In this document: positions 51,940 through 59,336 of the stretch, piece by piece
Numbering within the stretch: the first letter of the stretch is position 1
How the letters are laid out: the number at the start of each line of letters is the position of its first letter
NCBI RefSeq assembly: GCF_029937855.1
Contig: NZ_JAPYPC010000027.1
Span: forward strand, 1 to 60,745
Origin: Christiangramia sp.
Lineage (GTDB): Bacteria; Bacteroidota; Bacteroidia; Flavobacteriales; Flavobacteriaceae
DNA length: 60,745 nucleotides
Reading direction: 5' to 3'
Program-made: the position numbers and the translations under genes
The notes under the pieces: generated by a model
Databases searched by the model: none
Seen by the model: only the letters and a program-made list of their open reading frames with translations
Told to the model about the DNA's origin: nothing

Positions 51940-51974
51940 TAAAGGTAGAGGTTGATTCTAAAGAAATATTAAAG
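51940..51974 (-). promoter_or_regulatory. Autoregulatory promoter of the response regulator and kinase
   Basis: Plus-strand TCTAAAG (51957) and ATTAAAG (51968), 11 bases apart, then 9 bases to TAAAGGTA (51940-51947; minus strand TACCTTTA), a good -7 element. It lies 37 bases before the start codon at 51920. Confidence 0.75.
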
Positions 51975-51997
51975 TAAATATAGAAAATTCAATTTGT

Positions 51998-52021
51998 CTT
52001 TAGATTCGAATCCTAATTTGC
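51998..52021 (+). promoter_or_regulatory. Plus-strand promoter with a CTTTAGA box for the second PAP2 gene
   Basis: CTTTAGA at 51998-52004 in + orientation, 9 bases, then TAATTTGC (52014-52021). The upstream neighbour at 51987 is a poor match, so only one box is clear. The orientation is reversed relative to the response regulator promoter, as expected for the divergent PAP2 gene at 52052. Confidence 0.6.
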
Positions 52022-52051
52022 ACGTTAATTATAATTTATTCATTTTGAACT

Positions 52052-52780
52052 ATGCGAAAACAACTTTTTAGCGTATTAAGAAAGATAAAAGAAATTCTTT
52101 CAAATAAATTTAGACAATACGATCACAAGCTTCCCTATATTATAACTACTTTAATTACTGCTATCATTGTAATAGGGGGGATCAAATTATTTATAGAGCT
52201 TACTGAATTTTTAAAATCTGATGTTTTAGCGAATTATGATACCGCAGTCACTAATTTTTTTATAGATTTTCGATCTCGTGCAATAACTACTGTTTTTACA
52301 TTTATAACCAATTTTGGGGATACACTTGGATATGTGATTATGTTTAGTTTAAGTGCTATTTTCTTTTATTGGATTTTAAAAAGTTGGAAATATGTAGCTC
52401 AAATTGCCTTGGTAATGATTCTTGCTCTGGGTTCTAATTTACTTTTAAAAAAAACAATAGATAGACCTAGACCTGTTTCAGAACATCTGGTTAAAGTAGA
52501 AACGCTTAGTTTTCCTAGTGGCCATGCTACTATGGCGATGGCATTCTATGGATTTATAATATATCTCATCTTCAGTTTACCGATAAATAAATTCATTAAG
52601 TTTTTTCTGATCACAATTTTCGCAATTTTAATCCTCGGGATTGGATTAAGCCGGATTTATCTTGGAGTACATTATCCTTCAGACGTATTTGGCGGGTTCA
52701 TTGCGGGGTTTATATGGGTCGTTTTTTGTGTAATGATATTTAATTTGATTAAAATTTTTAGCAGAGATCCTGAAACTTAA
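52052..52780 (+). CDS. PAP2-family membrane phosphatase
   Basis: 242 residues, about six helices. PAP2 motifs: KKTIDRPRP, FPSGHATMAM and SRIYLGVHYPSDVFGG. Such proteins act as undecaprenyl pyrophosphate, phosphatidylglycerophosphate or lipid A phosphatases. Unlike the 40909 protein it is embedded in the membrane. It is divergent from the response regulator and shares the intergenic region. With the GT2, GT39 and LAB_N genes it suggests changes in lipid A charge. Confidence 0.88.
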   Translation: MRKQLFSVLRKIKEILSNKFRQYDHKLPYIITTLITAIIVIGGIKLFIELTEFLKSDVLANYDTAVTNFFIDFRSRAITTVFTFITNFGDTLGYVIMFSLSAIFFYWILKSWKYVAQIALVMILALGSNLLLKKTIDRPRPVSEHLVKVETLSFPSGHATMAMAFYGFIIYLIFSLPINKFIKFFLITIFAILILGIGLSRIYLGVHYPSDVFGGFIAGFIWVVFCVMIFNLIKIFSRDPET

Positions 52781-53141
52781 AATCATTATTTCTAATATAC
52801 TTATTCATTTTTCTAATTCTAACTTAAAGTAATGCTTAGAGATAACTTTATTATACTGGAAATAATTAGTTAGCTGCAATTTGAGTTATTAGAATTTATT
52901 CTCCTTCCGTTTTGTTTTTCATTTTATCGTTTTCCATTTACCTACCTGACCGATACTGTACCTTCCTTTTTATCAATGCAAAATACCAGCATATAAAAGT
53001 TAGCCGGACTGCATAAGCCGATTGACTGCGTCTGCCCTTTTATAAGTCCTCTCTAATTCTATATGCTGAAAATGGATCAGCATCAAAAAAGAAAAGCTCC
53101 GGATATAATAAGTAAATCAATTAGAAATCTTTAAAACTTTA
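52781..53141. other. Gene-free stretch between the envelope module and the mobile-element genes
   Basis: 361 bases, AT-rich, with no supported reading frame, RNA gene or clear repeat. It may carry the promoter of ssb near its 3' end. It also marks the change from the regulated envelope module to mobile-element genes. Confidence 0.4.
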
Positions 53142-53501
53142 ATGATGAGAACGCTTAGAAACAAAGTTCAGTTAATCGGAAATGTGGGGCAGACCCCCGA
53201 AATTAAAAATTTTGAAAGTGGAAAAAAACTAGCCACTTTCTCCATTGCAACCAATGAATTTTACAAAAATTCTAACGGAGAAAAAGTACAGGAAACCCAA
53301 TGGCATAATATTGTGGTATGGGGGAAAATCACTGAGATTGTAGAGAAATATGTAGGAACCGGAAAAGAAATTGCCATCGAAGGTAAATTGACTAATCGCT
53401 CCTATGAAACCAAAGAAGGAGAGAAGCGATATGTTACCGAAGTCGTAGCCAGTGAAATTCTTTTGTTAGGCGTAAAGAACGACAATAATTCAGCCGAGTA
53501 A
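53142..53501 (+). CDS. ssb: Single-stranded DNA-binding protein
   Basis: 119 residues (the ATG at 53142 is followed by a second at 53145). OB-fold signatures: RNKVQLIGNVGQTPEIKNFESGKKLATFSIATNEF, TQWHNIVVWGKITEIVEKYVGTGKEIAIEGKLTNRSYETKEGEKRYVTEVVASEI. There is no long acidic C-terminal tail, typical of accessory SSBs carried by mobile elements. A strong terminator follows, then radC, a pairing seen on integrative elements. Confidence 0.9.
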   Translation: MMRTLRNKVQLIGNVGQTPEIKNFESGKKLATFSIATNEFYKNSNGEKVQETQWHNIVVWGKITEIVEKYVGTGKEIAIEGKLTNRSYETKEGEKRYVTEVVASEILLLGVKNDNNSAE

Positions 53502-53512
53502 TTTTAAAATAA

Positions 53513-53551
53513 AGAGGGCGGGTACTTGTTCACGGTAACGCCCTCTTTTTT
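53513..53551 (+). terminator. Intrinsic terminator after ssb
   Basis: AGAGGGCG (53513-53520) pairs perfectly with CGCCCTCT (53539-53546), followed by T residues. Confidence 0.85.
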
Positions 53552-53579
53552 CAATTTCAACCCTTTAAATAAGATTCAA

Positions 53580-54029
53580 ATGAAAACGAAAGTTAATGAA
53601 ATATCGATAAAATATCAGGGAAATTTTAAAATCTCTCAGGCGCCTAAAATAACTTCTTCAGTAAGCGCTGCGGAACTATTATACAATGAAAGGAATAAAG
53701 ATCAGATCGGTCTGCAGGAATGTTTTAAAGTAATGCTACTTAATAACGGCAATAAAGTGAAGGGCATTTTTGAAGTTTTTACCGGTGGAATTACAGGTAC
53801 TTTGGTAGATCTGCGTATCCTTTTTGCCGTGGTATTAAAGTCATTAAGCGTAAATTTGATAATTGCACATAATCATCCGTCGGGAACTTTAAAGCCCAGC
53901 GAAACAGATAAACGCCTGACTGAAAAAATTAGGAAAGCGGGAGAACTTTTAGATATTAAAATCCTGGACCATTTAATCCTGACCCCCGATGGTGATTATT
54001 TTAGTTTCGCAGATAGTGGAATCCTTTAA
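53580..54029 (+). CDS. radC: RadC-family JAB-domain protein
   Basis: 149 residues from the ATG at 53580. An upstream in-frame start at 53526 would begin inside the terminator region. The JAMM metalloprotease-like motif HNHPSGTLKPSETD is intact, and the domain covers most of the protein (residues about 25-149). There is no helix-hairpin-helix part, so it is the short form found on mobile elements. Its role is unproven; RadC does not act in the repair pathway it is named for. Confidence 0.88.
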   Translation: MKTKVNEISIKYQGNFKISQAPKITSSVSAAELLYNERNKDQIGLQECFKVMLLNNGNKVKGIFEVFTGGITGTLVDLRILFAVVLKSLSVNLIIAHNHPSGTLKPSETDKRLTEKIRKAGELLDIKILDHLILTPDGDYFSFADSGIL

Positions 54030-54040
54030 ACCAAAAAGTT

Positions 54041-54237
54041 ATGATATATCTAAATTATTCAAACTTAAATAAGGAAGCACAGAAACGACTTCTGAAAAAT
54101 TCCAAAAGGGATGTAGAACTAAATCTGGTGATGATATTAGAAGATATGCAAAAGAACATGGTTTCAATTTTAAACGGCTTATCGAAGAGGAAGCGATACG
54201 AAATATGTATAATAACACCTATGTTTTTAATATCTGA
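54041..54237 (+). pseudogene. Small gene broken by a frameshift
   Basis: The start frame gives MIYLNYSNLNKEAQKRLLKNSKRDVE. The next frame continues KSGDDIRRYAKEHGFNFKRLIEEEAIRNMYNNTYVFNI and ends at the TGA at 54235. Joined, they give a plausible protein of about 65 residues. The span of 197 bases is not divisible by three, and the break lies near 54118-54123. It follows radC by 11 bases. No family named. Confidence 0.5.
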
Positions 54238-54476
54238 ATTCGACCAAATAGAATTACAAACATCTCTGAAATACCAGAGATGTTTTTTTTATGCTTTGAA
54301 AATTTCATTTAGTAAAAAAACCTTATCTTTAAAAGGCTGATCTTCAGCATTTATTTTTACGGATAGTGAGCCTATTATTTTGACTTTCGCTGCTTACTAT
54401 ATCCATCAATTTATTTCACAAGGAATCTTGAATTCTAAGAAAATGGAAATTGGCGTTTAGCCTGTATTGTATGAAT

Positions 54477-54501
54477 TTTTTGTCCGCCTGGCGGACAAAA
54501 A
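54477..54501. terminator. Symmetric hairpin, possibly bidirectional terminator
   Basis: T-run, GTCCGCC (54482-54488), T, GGCGGAC (54490-54496), A-run: a perfect stem with T on one side and A on the other, so it can terminate from either strand. It lies in the gene-free region 54238-54671, where nothing else is supported. Confidence 0.55.
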
Positions 54502-54671
54502 GGGGGAATAGCAAGAGGATAACACGCAGAGCGATGTTATAAATCCACAAAAACCATATAACTATTGATGTTCAATTAATTAAAGTTATTTTTTTTGACG
54601 CAAATCGACTGGGAACCCACCCCAGTAAAACGTTAATATTTTGCGGCAAAAACTTGAAAATCTTTTCAATT

Positions 54672-54900
54672 ATGGACAATTTTGCAACTATCCGCATCAA
54701 GAAAAAAACTGCACGTCGATTTCGTGAATATTCAAAATTTGTAGCTAAATCACATACAGAATCTGTAGATGTGATTTTAGCTTTTTTTTGAAAAAAACCA
54801 AATTTCTCCACACGAAGATCTAGGACCTAAATTTGAAAGTCTGGAAAAGATTATTTCAAAAGGAATAAATTCTATAATAGCAATCATTAAGAATATAGAA
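54672..54900 (+). pseudogene. BfmA/BtgA-type mobilisation protein gene, frameshifted and cut
   Basis: The frame from the ATG at 54672 gives MDNFATIRIKKKTARRFREYSKFVAKSHTESVDVILAFF, close to the start of BfmA/BtgA mobilisation proteins (IRIK, TARRFREYS, SHTE). After an eight-T run (54782-54789) it stops; with one T fewer it continues FFEKNQISPHEDLGPKFESLEKIISKGINSIIAIIKNIE. The 3' end then joins a piece of IS3-type transposase at about 54895. So the gene is broken twice. BfmA/BtgA proteins nick and mobilise Bacteroidota elements. Confidence 0.7.
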
Positions 54901-55011
54901 AGCAGCTGTGCTGATGCCATATTCACGGCTGATCTCAGCAGCAGTTTTACCATTATCGCATTCTTTAAGGATCTTAGAGATCTTCTGAGGGGAAAATTTA
55001 CTTTTTTTCAT
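54895..55011 (-). mobile_element. 5' fragment of an IS3-family transposase (OrfA type)
   Basis: The minus strand from the ATG at 55011 encodes MKKSKFSPQKISKILKECDNGKTAAEISREYGISTAAFY over 39 codons, the helix-turn-helix start of IS3-type OrfA proteins. It then runs into the mobilisation gene remnant. The rest of the insertion sequence is absent, so this is a residual end after deletion. Confidence 0.75.
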
Positions 55012-55049
55012 ACTGTTTAAAATTAAGAATTATTCTACTTTTAAACAGT
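55012..55049. repeat. Inverted repeat upstream of the IS3 fragment
   Basis: ACTGTTTAAAA (55012-55022) and TTTTAAACAGT (55039-55049) form a perfect 11-base inverted repeat with a 16-base centre, directly before the transposase start. It may be part of the IS terminal region or control transposase expression. Confidence 0.5.
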
Positions 55050-55559
55050 TCGGTTTTAAGGGAAGCTTACACATTCATTGGTATCCTATAATTTCTCCAT
55101 CTAATTATGGAATAACAATTTAAACAGCTGCCAAAAAAGGTATGGAAGAAAAGGTATAATTTTAGAAACCACGAAAGAAAAAAGGTTAAGCCGATAAAGG
55201 CGCCTTCTTATTCCCACACAACCTATGAACTATATTCTTTGCTCGCTATAACAAAAAAATAGCTTCATACGGTCTCTACCCGTAAATTTGAACGGAGGAG
55301 CCAATTACGTATTTCAAACGGTAGCTAAACTTTCTAACAATTTACATTTTAAGTTAAAATCCGGGAGGTCTAACACTGTAGTGAAACGACAGAGTCTCTA
55401 ATTATTCCTGAGTTCGCCAGACATTTATTACACACTTCTTTATGTATTTAAGAATTATCTTTACTCAATAATATAGATTTAATTAAAAAAAATCTACTAA
55501 ATCCATGATTTTATAACTCTATTCCATAAAATTACAACTTTTTTTATATTTTATTTTTT
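55050..55559. other. Gene-free stretch beyond the IS remnant
   Basis: About 510 bases without a supported reading frame, tRNA or repeat. Short open stretches have no start or family match. It separates the mobile-element debris from the second copper block. Confidence 0.4.
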
Positions 55560-55567
55560 TATATTTG
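55560..55567 (+). promoter_or_regulatory. -7 element of the HYC_CC_PP gene
   Basis: TATATTTG fits the TAnnTTTG consensus and lies 18 bases before the ATG at 55586. No clear -33 element is visible at the expected distance. Confidence 0.4.
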
Positions 55568-55585
55568 CTTGGTACTATCATAAAA

Positions 55586-55984
55586 ATGAAAAATTCTTTT
55601 AGAAATAGCCTGCTTCATTTGATATCTTTTTTGATGTTGATGTCCACTGTTTCTTTTACCATAAGCAAGCATTTTTGTGGGGACTATTTGGTGGATACCG
55701 CCATTAATTTAAAGGCAAAAACCTGTGGCATGGAAAAGGCTTCTTCCGAAGGCTTAGTGCAGGGCGATTGCTGTTCCACTACAAAAACTACCGTAGAGGG
55801 GCAAAAAGACTTTAAAAATATTCAGCTAAATCATGACTCAATCGATCAGCTGTTTATCACTATTGCATATTCTTTTTTAATCCCGCATTATTTTACACCT
55901 GAAAAGCCGGCTCCTTTTGATGATTACGCTCCGCCTTTAATTGTTAAGGATATTTCGGTACTATACGCTACATTTCTTATTTGA
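55586..55984 (+). CDS. HYC_CC_PP family protein
   Basis: 132 residues from the ATG at 55586; an upstream TTG at 55565 would overlap the promoter. An N-terminal hydrophobic helix is followed by KHFCGDYLVDTAINLKAKTCGM, then GDCCSTTKTTVEG, and near the end APFDDYAPPLIVKD: the H-x-C, CC and PP blocks that name the family. These proteins are exported, Cys-containing, and common in Bacteroidota copper loci, often before a TonB receptor (absent here). Metal binding is likely but not shown. Confidence 0.8.
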   Translation: MKNSFRNSLLHLISFLMLMSTVSFTISKHFCGDYLVDTAINLKAKTCGMEKASSEGLVQGDCCSTTKTTVEGQKDFKNIQLNHDSIDQLFITIAYSFLIPHYFTPEKPAPFDDYAPPLIVKDISVLYATFLI

Positions 55985-56129
55985 GATTTATTCTGAGGGA
56001 ACATTAGTCCTGAAACCCTAAGGTTTTCAGGACGCCTTCAATTGTTCTGTGCAACTGTTTTTTCGTGTGTCCGGGCGGCAGTAACTTGCCGTAGTCAATA
56101 ATAGGTTCCCTGTCAAAACAGCAATGTTT

Positions 56130-56160
56130 CCTTCTTCATCTTTAGAAGGGGGCTTTTTTC
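56130..56160 (+). terminator. Possible terminator downstream of the HYC_CC_PP gene
   Basis: CCTTCT (56130-56135) pairs with AGAAGG (56144-56149), and after GGGC a run of T follows (56154-56159). A further hairpin, CCTGAAACC with GGTTTTCAGG, is at about 56009-56032 without a T-run. Confidence 0.4.
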
Positions 56161-56203
56161 AATATTTACAATCATATTAAGAACGTACTTAAATTTATTT
56201 AAA

Positions 56204-56812
56204 ATGAGTAAACCAAGGTTTAAAATCAGCATTTTGGCAACATTAATGGCCATCATTGTAATATCCTGTAAAGAAAACAGTAGGGATCAAAACCTATTAA
56301 GTGAAAACAGGGAACAGGGTCTGGTGCAGAATGGAGATACTTTTGAATTAGATTTTAAGGGAAAAAAAATAGGTGAATCCCAGTCTGAAAGCATATCAGT
56401 AATCATAGACAACTACCTGCAGATAAAAAATGCTCTAGTAGCAGATGACCAGGAAGCAGCCGCTAGTGCCGGAGGTAAATTGGCCGGTGAATTTGAGGAT
56501 TTTGACAAGAGCAATTATTCTTCAGAGGAACAGCAGGAGTTAAAAGACATCATTGAAGATGCAAAGGAGCATGCAGAACTTATTTCTGCGAGCGCCATTG
56601 ACCAACAGCGTGAACATTTTGAAATTTTGAGCAAGGATGTTCTAGGTATGATCGTTATAACAGGAACCGATAAAAAACTCTACCAGGATTTTTGTCCAAT
56701 GTACAACAATAATAAAGGGGCAGCGTGGTTAAGTTCAACAGAGGAAATCAAGAATCCGTATTTCGGAAAAAGAATGCTGAAATGTGGTTCTATCTATAGA
56801 GAAATTAATTAA
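56204..56812 (+). CDS. DUF3347 lipoprotein, diverged paralogue
   Basis: 202 residues. A lipoprotein signal (IIVISC, Cys23) and a DUF3347 domain ending in DFCPMYNNNKGAAWLSSTEEIKNPYFGKRMLKCGS. It shares the CPM, NPYFG and CG blocks with the 418 and 58254 proteins but is otherwise clearly diverged, so this is an older duplication. The start contains FELDFKGKKIGESQSES, absent from the other two. A periplasmic copper-linked role is inferred. Confidence 0.82.
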   Translation: MSKPRFKISILATLMAIIVISCKENSRDQNLLSENREQGLVQNGDTFELDFKGKKIGESQSESISVIIDNYLQIKNALVADDQEAAASAGGKLAGEFEDFDKSNYSSEEQQELKDIIEDAKEHAELISASAIDQQREHFEILSKDVLGMIVITGTDKKLYQDFCPMYNNNKGAAWLSSTEEIKNPYFGKRMLKCGSIYREIN

Positions 56813-57011
56813 AGGAAAAAAATACAACCACTTTGCAGTGATCCTTTTATCCACTTTTGCAGCTCTACAATTTATTCCTTAACCTAAAAAAATATAAATG
56901 ATTACCCTTGGCAGATTTTACAGCTATATATTAAAAAAATCACAGGGATTAATGAAGAATAATACTTCATTCTTCTGCCAGCCGTATCAAAACTAAATAA
57001 AAAAAATAAAA

Positions 57012-57587
57012 ATGAAAACACTATTAATTACTGTATTTATAGGTGTACTGGCCTATTCCGGTTTCGCACAGGAGCATAAACATGGAACACATGATATAGT
57101 CAAAAGTGAGGCTATAGATAAAAATAAAAAAGTAATGAGCCCTCATAAAAGTGCTATGGCGATGGTAGGGGAGGCCCATGTACATATAGATTATTCTTCC
57201 CCAAGGGTTCGTAACAGGATTGTTTTTGGAGGTTTGGTGGGGTACAATACTGTGTGGCAATCTGGAGCTCATAATGTTACCTGGCTAGAAACTAATAAAG
57301 ACCTTATGCTTGGAGAAAAACTCTTACCAGCGGGTAAATATGCGTTTTTTACAATCCCTGGAAAAAATGTCTGGAAAGTAATGTTTAACAGTCACTGGGA
57401 CCAGCATGGAAAAGATGAATACGATCCTATGAAGAATATTATAACTGTAGAAGTAAAGCCTGAAAAACTTGAAAATATTCAAGAAGAACTGGACTATACT
57501 ATAAGTAAAACAGGTGAGGATATTGGTGAGATTTCCCTGGCCTGGGAGAGGGTGCTTTTAAAACTTCCTTTCCAGGTGGAAGACTAA
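57012..57587 (+). CDS. DUF2911 exported protein with His-rich N-terminus
   Basis: 191 residues. The signal peptide ends at GFAQ (about 20), followed by EHKHGTHD. The DUF2911 domain is clear: VHIDYSSPRVRNRIVFGGLVGYNTVWQSGAHNVTWLETNKDLMLGEKLLPAGKYAFFTIPGKNVWKVMFNSHWDQHG. The family is periplasmic, of unknown function. The His-containing start resembles other exported proteins of this window. It is followed by the HMA-AraC regulator after 19 bases. Confidence 0.85.
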   Translation: MKTLLITVFIGVLAYSGFAQEHKHGTHDIVKSEAIDKNKKVMSPHKSAMAMVGEAHVHIDYSSPRVRNRIVFGGLVGYNTVWQSGAHNVTWLETNKDLMLGEKLLPAGKYAFFTIPGKNVWKVMFNSHWDQHGKDEYDPMKNIITVEVKPEKLENIQEELDYTISKTGEDIGEISLAWERVLLKLPFQVED

Positions 57588-57606
57588 GAATAAAAACAAC
57601 AAAATT

Positions 57607-58176
57607 ATGATCGTAGAAATATTTATCAAAAATATGGTTTGCGACCGCTGTATTAAGGTGGTACGGAATGAATTGTGTGAGGCAGGGATTGAAGTGAAAG
57701 ATGTGGAATTGGGACGGGTTGTTTATGAAAGCAATAATAAAATCGAAGACGCAAAAAGACTGGATAAAGTTCTTAAAGTAAATGGTTTTGAATTATTAAA
57801 AAGCTCAGATGAAATTCTGGTAGAGAGAGTCAAATTAAGCCTATTAAGGTTGTTTGAAAATCTACCTGTTCAAAAGACAGGTACACTTTCCAGTTATTTG
57901 TCTGAGGAAACTGAATATGATTATATTCGATTGAGTAGAATTTTTTCATATACAGAAAATACTACCGTTGAAAAATATTTTATAAAGTTGAAAATTGAAA
58001 AGGTTAAAGAGCTTATTCAGTCTAATGAATTTAATTTTACTGAAATAAGTCGGCTTCTGGATTACAGCAACCTTAATTACCTATCCAAACAGTTTAAGAA
58101 CGAAACAGGGATGAGCCTTTCAAATTATAAAAAACAGAATAAAAACCTAAGAAGTTCATTAGACCAAATTGTGTAA
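57607..58176 (+). CDS. AraC-type regulator with an N-terminal HMA metal-sensor domain
   Basis: 189 residues. Residues 1-70 look like an HMA fold (MIVEIFIKNMVCDRCIKVVRNELCEAG, CxxC at Cys12 and Cys15). Residues about 105-180 are an AraC DNA-binding domain with two helix-turn-helix units (YDYIRLSRIFSYTENTTVEKYFIKLKIEKVKELIQ, then FTEISRLLDYSNLNYLSKQFKNETGMSLSNYKK). A metal-binding fold that normally belongs to chaperones and ATPases has become the sensor of a one-component regulator. It likely controls the copper genes on either side. Candidate operators lie at 58189-58241. Confidence 0.82.
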   Translation: MIVEIFIKNMVCDRCIKVVRNELCEAGIEVKDVELGRVVYESNNKIEDAKRLDKVLKVNGFELLKSSDEILVERVKLSLLRLFENLPVQKTGTLSSYLSEETEYDYIRLSRIFSYTENTTVEKYFIKLKIEKVKELIQSNEFNFTEISRLLDYSNLNYLSKQFKNETGMSLSNYKKQNKNLRSSLDQIV

Positions 58177-58188
58177 GTATCTATCATA

Positions 58189-58241
58189 ATTGTAACAATA
58201 TAAGTTGCCGATAAAAAGTAATTTAGAAGATTGTAACCAAT
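58189..58241 (+). promoter_or_regulatory. Repeated ATTGTAAC motifs ahead of the second DUF3347-DUF305 pair
   Basis: ATTGTAACAAT (58189-58199) and ATTGTAACCAAT (58230-58241) are direct repeats, each close to palindromic, 41 bases apart, between the AraC-type gene and the DUF3347 gene. They could be operators for that regulator. Confidence 0.35.
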
Positions 58242-58253
58242 CAAAAATATCAA

Positions 58254-58799
58254 ATGAGAAAATTATCAAAAATTGGGATATTATTTCTAGTCGTCTTGAT
58301 CTTTGTTTCCTGTATGGATAAAGAAAAAGGCCAAAGTGTAGAAATTAATACTCCAGAGGAAGTAAAGAAAGCTGAAAAAGAAACGGCTGATATCGCCGAT
58401 CAGGATTTTATAGATGGCATGACAGGGAAAATCTGGCATAACTACCTGGAAATTAAAATGGCACTTACCAATGAGGACTCCGGCCAGGCAAAGGATGCAG
58501 CTAAAAGTATGGCCGATTCTTTCTCAGAAGAGCGTGCAGAATTAAAATCTATCGCTGAGCAATTGGGAGATACTGACGATATTGAGGAGCAGAGAAGATT
58601 ATTTTCAAATTTTACAGAATTGGCTGGGCCAATGTTTGAGGAAGCATTATCCGGTGGGACTATTTACAAGAAATTCTGTCCTATGGCTTTTAATAATGAT
58701 GGTGCGTACTGGTATGCTGACGTTGAGGAAATTAAAAATCCATATTTCGGTGATAAAATGCTCAACTGCGGCTCCGTAAAGAAAACTATAAAAAAGTAA
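58254..58799 (+). CDS. DUF3347 lipoprotein, copy 2
   Basis: 181 residues with the same architecture as the 418 protein: a diverged lipoprotein signal (FVSC, Cys20), and from residue 50 nearly the same sequence through FCPMAFNNDGAYWY and NCGSVKK. The unequal divergence (signal changed, mature part conserved) suggests either selection on the mature part or gene conversion between copies. It leads a set with DUF305 and the multicopper oxidase. Confidence 0.85.
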   Translation: MRKLSKIGILFLVVLIFVSCMDKEKGQSVEINTPEEVKKAEKETADIADQDFIDGMTGKIWHNYLEIKMALTNEDSGQAKDAAKSMADSFSEERAELKSIAEQLGDTDDIEEQRRLFSNFTELAGPMFEEALSGGTIYKKFCPMAFNNDGAYWYADVEEIKNPYFGDKMLNCGSVKKTIKK

Positions 58800-58830
58800 A
58801 ATTTCCCAATTAACCGTAAAACCTAATTGT

Positions 58831-59325
58831 ATGAATTCAGAAAACAACAATAACCACAAGTCTGGTGGAAGTAATTATGGTCGGTTTTTCCTAATGCTCG
58901 GTCTGTCTTTTATAGCTATGTATATCACGATGTACATGAATACGTATGAGTTTGACCATGTATATTTTAGTTTAACCCGCTTTTATATGACGTGCCTGGG
59001 AATAGCAGCAATGGCAGTGATCATGTTATCCCTTATGCTGAAAATGTATAAAAGTAAGAAGAAGAATATCGCTATTTATATCGGTAGCCTGGTGTTATTT
59101 GTTTCAGCCTTAGGTTTGGTAAGGGCACAACGTCCCATTATTGGAGATGTCTTATATATGAAAGCGATGATCCCTCACCATTCCATTGCAATTTTAACCA
59201 GTAAACGGGCAGACCTTCAGGATCCTGAAACCAAGAAACTGGCCGAAGAAATTATTGAGGCCCAGAAAAGGGAAATCGCCCAAATGAAGAAGATCATTTA
59301 TCGTTTGGAGAACGAAAATAAATAA
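58831..59325 (+). CDS. DUF305 membrane protein, copy 2
   Basis: 164 residues, about 95 percent identical to the 996 protein, with the same MIPHHSIAIL motif at about 113-122 and three helices. It lies 31 bases behind copy 2 of DUF3347 and 11 bases before the multicopper oxidase ATG, so the three are one operon. This arrangement probably shows what followed copy 1 before its deletion. Confidence 0.82.
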   Translation: MNSENNNNHKSGGSNYGRFFLMLGLSFIAMYITMYMNTYEFDHVYFSLTRFYMTCLGIAAMAVIMLSLMLKMYKSKKKNIAIYIGSLVLFVSALGLVRAQRPIIGDVLYMKAMIPHHSIAILTSKRADLQDPETKKLAEEIIEAQKREIAQMKKIIYRLENENK

Positions 59326-59336
59326 AATAACAAACT

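Noticed and set aside
51998-52020. TTTAGATTCGAATCCTAA resembles a tRNA T-arm
   Set aside because: There is no acceptor stem, anticodon arm or D-arm around it; the ATTCGAAT palindrome is chance, and the CTTTAGA part is better explained as a regulator box.
54041-54340. 99-residue plus-strand frame after radC as an intact gene
   Set aside because: Only its first 26 residues look like protein; the better continuation lies in another frame ending at 54237.
54572-54811. Minus-strand 79-residue frame
   Set aside because: It is the reverse shadow of the BfmA/BtgA-like remnant read on the plus strand.
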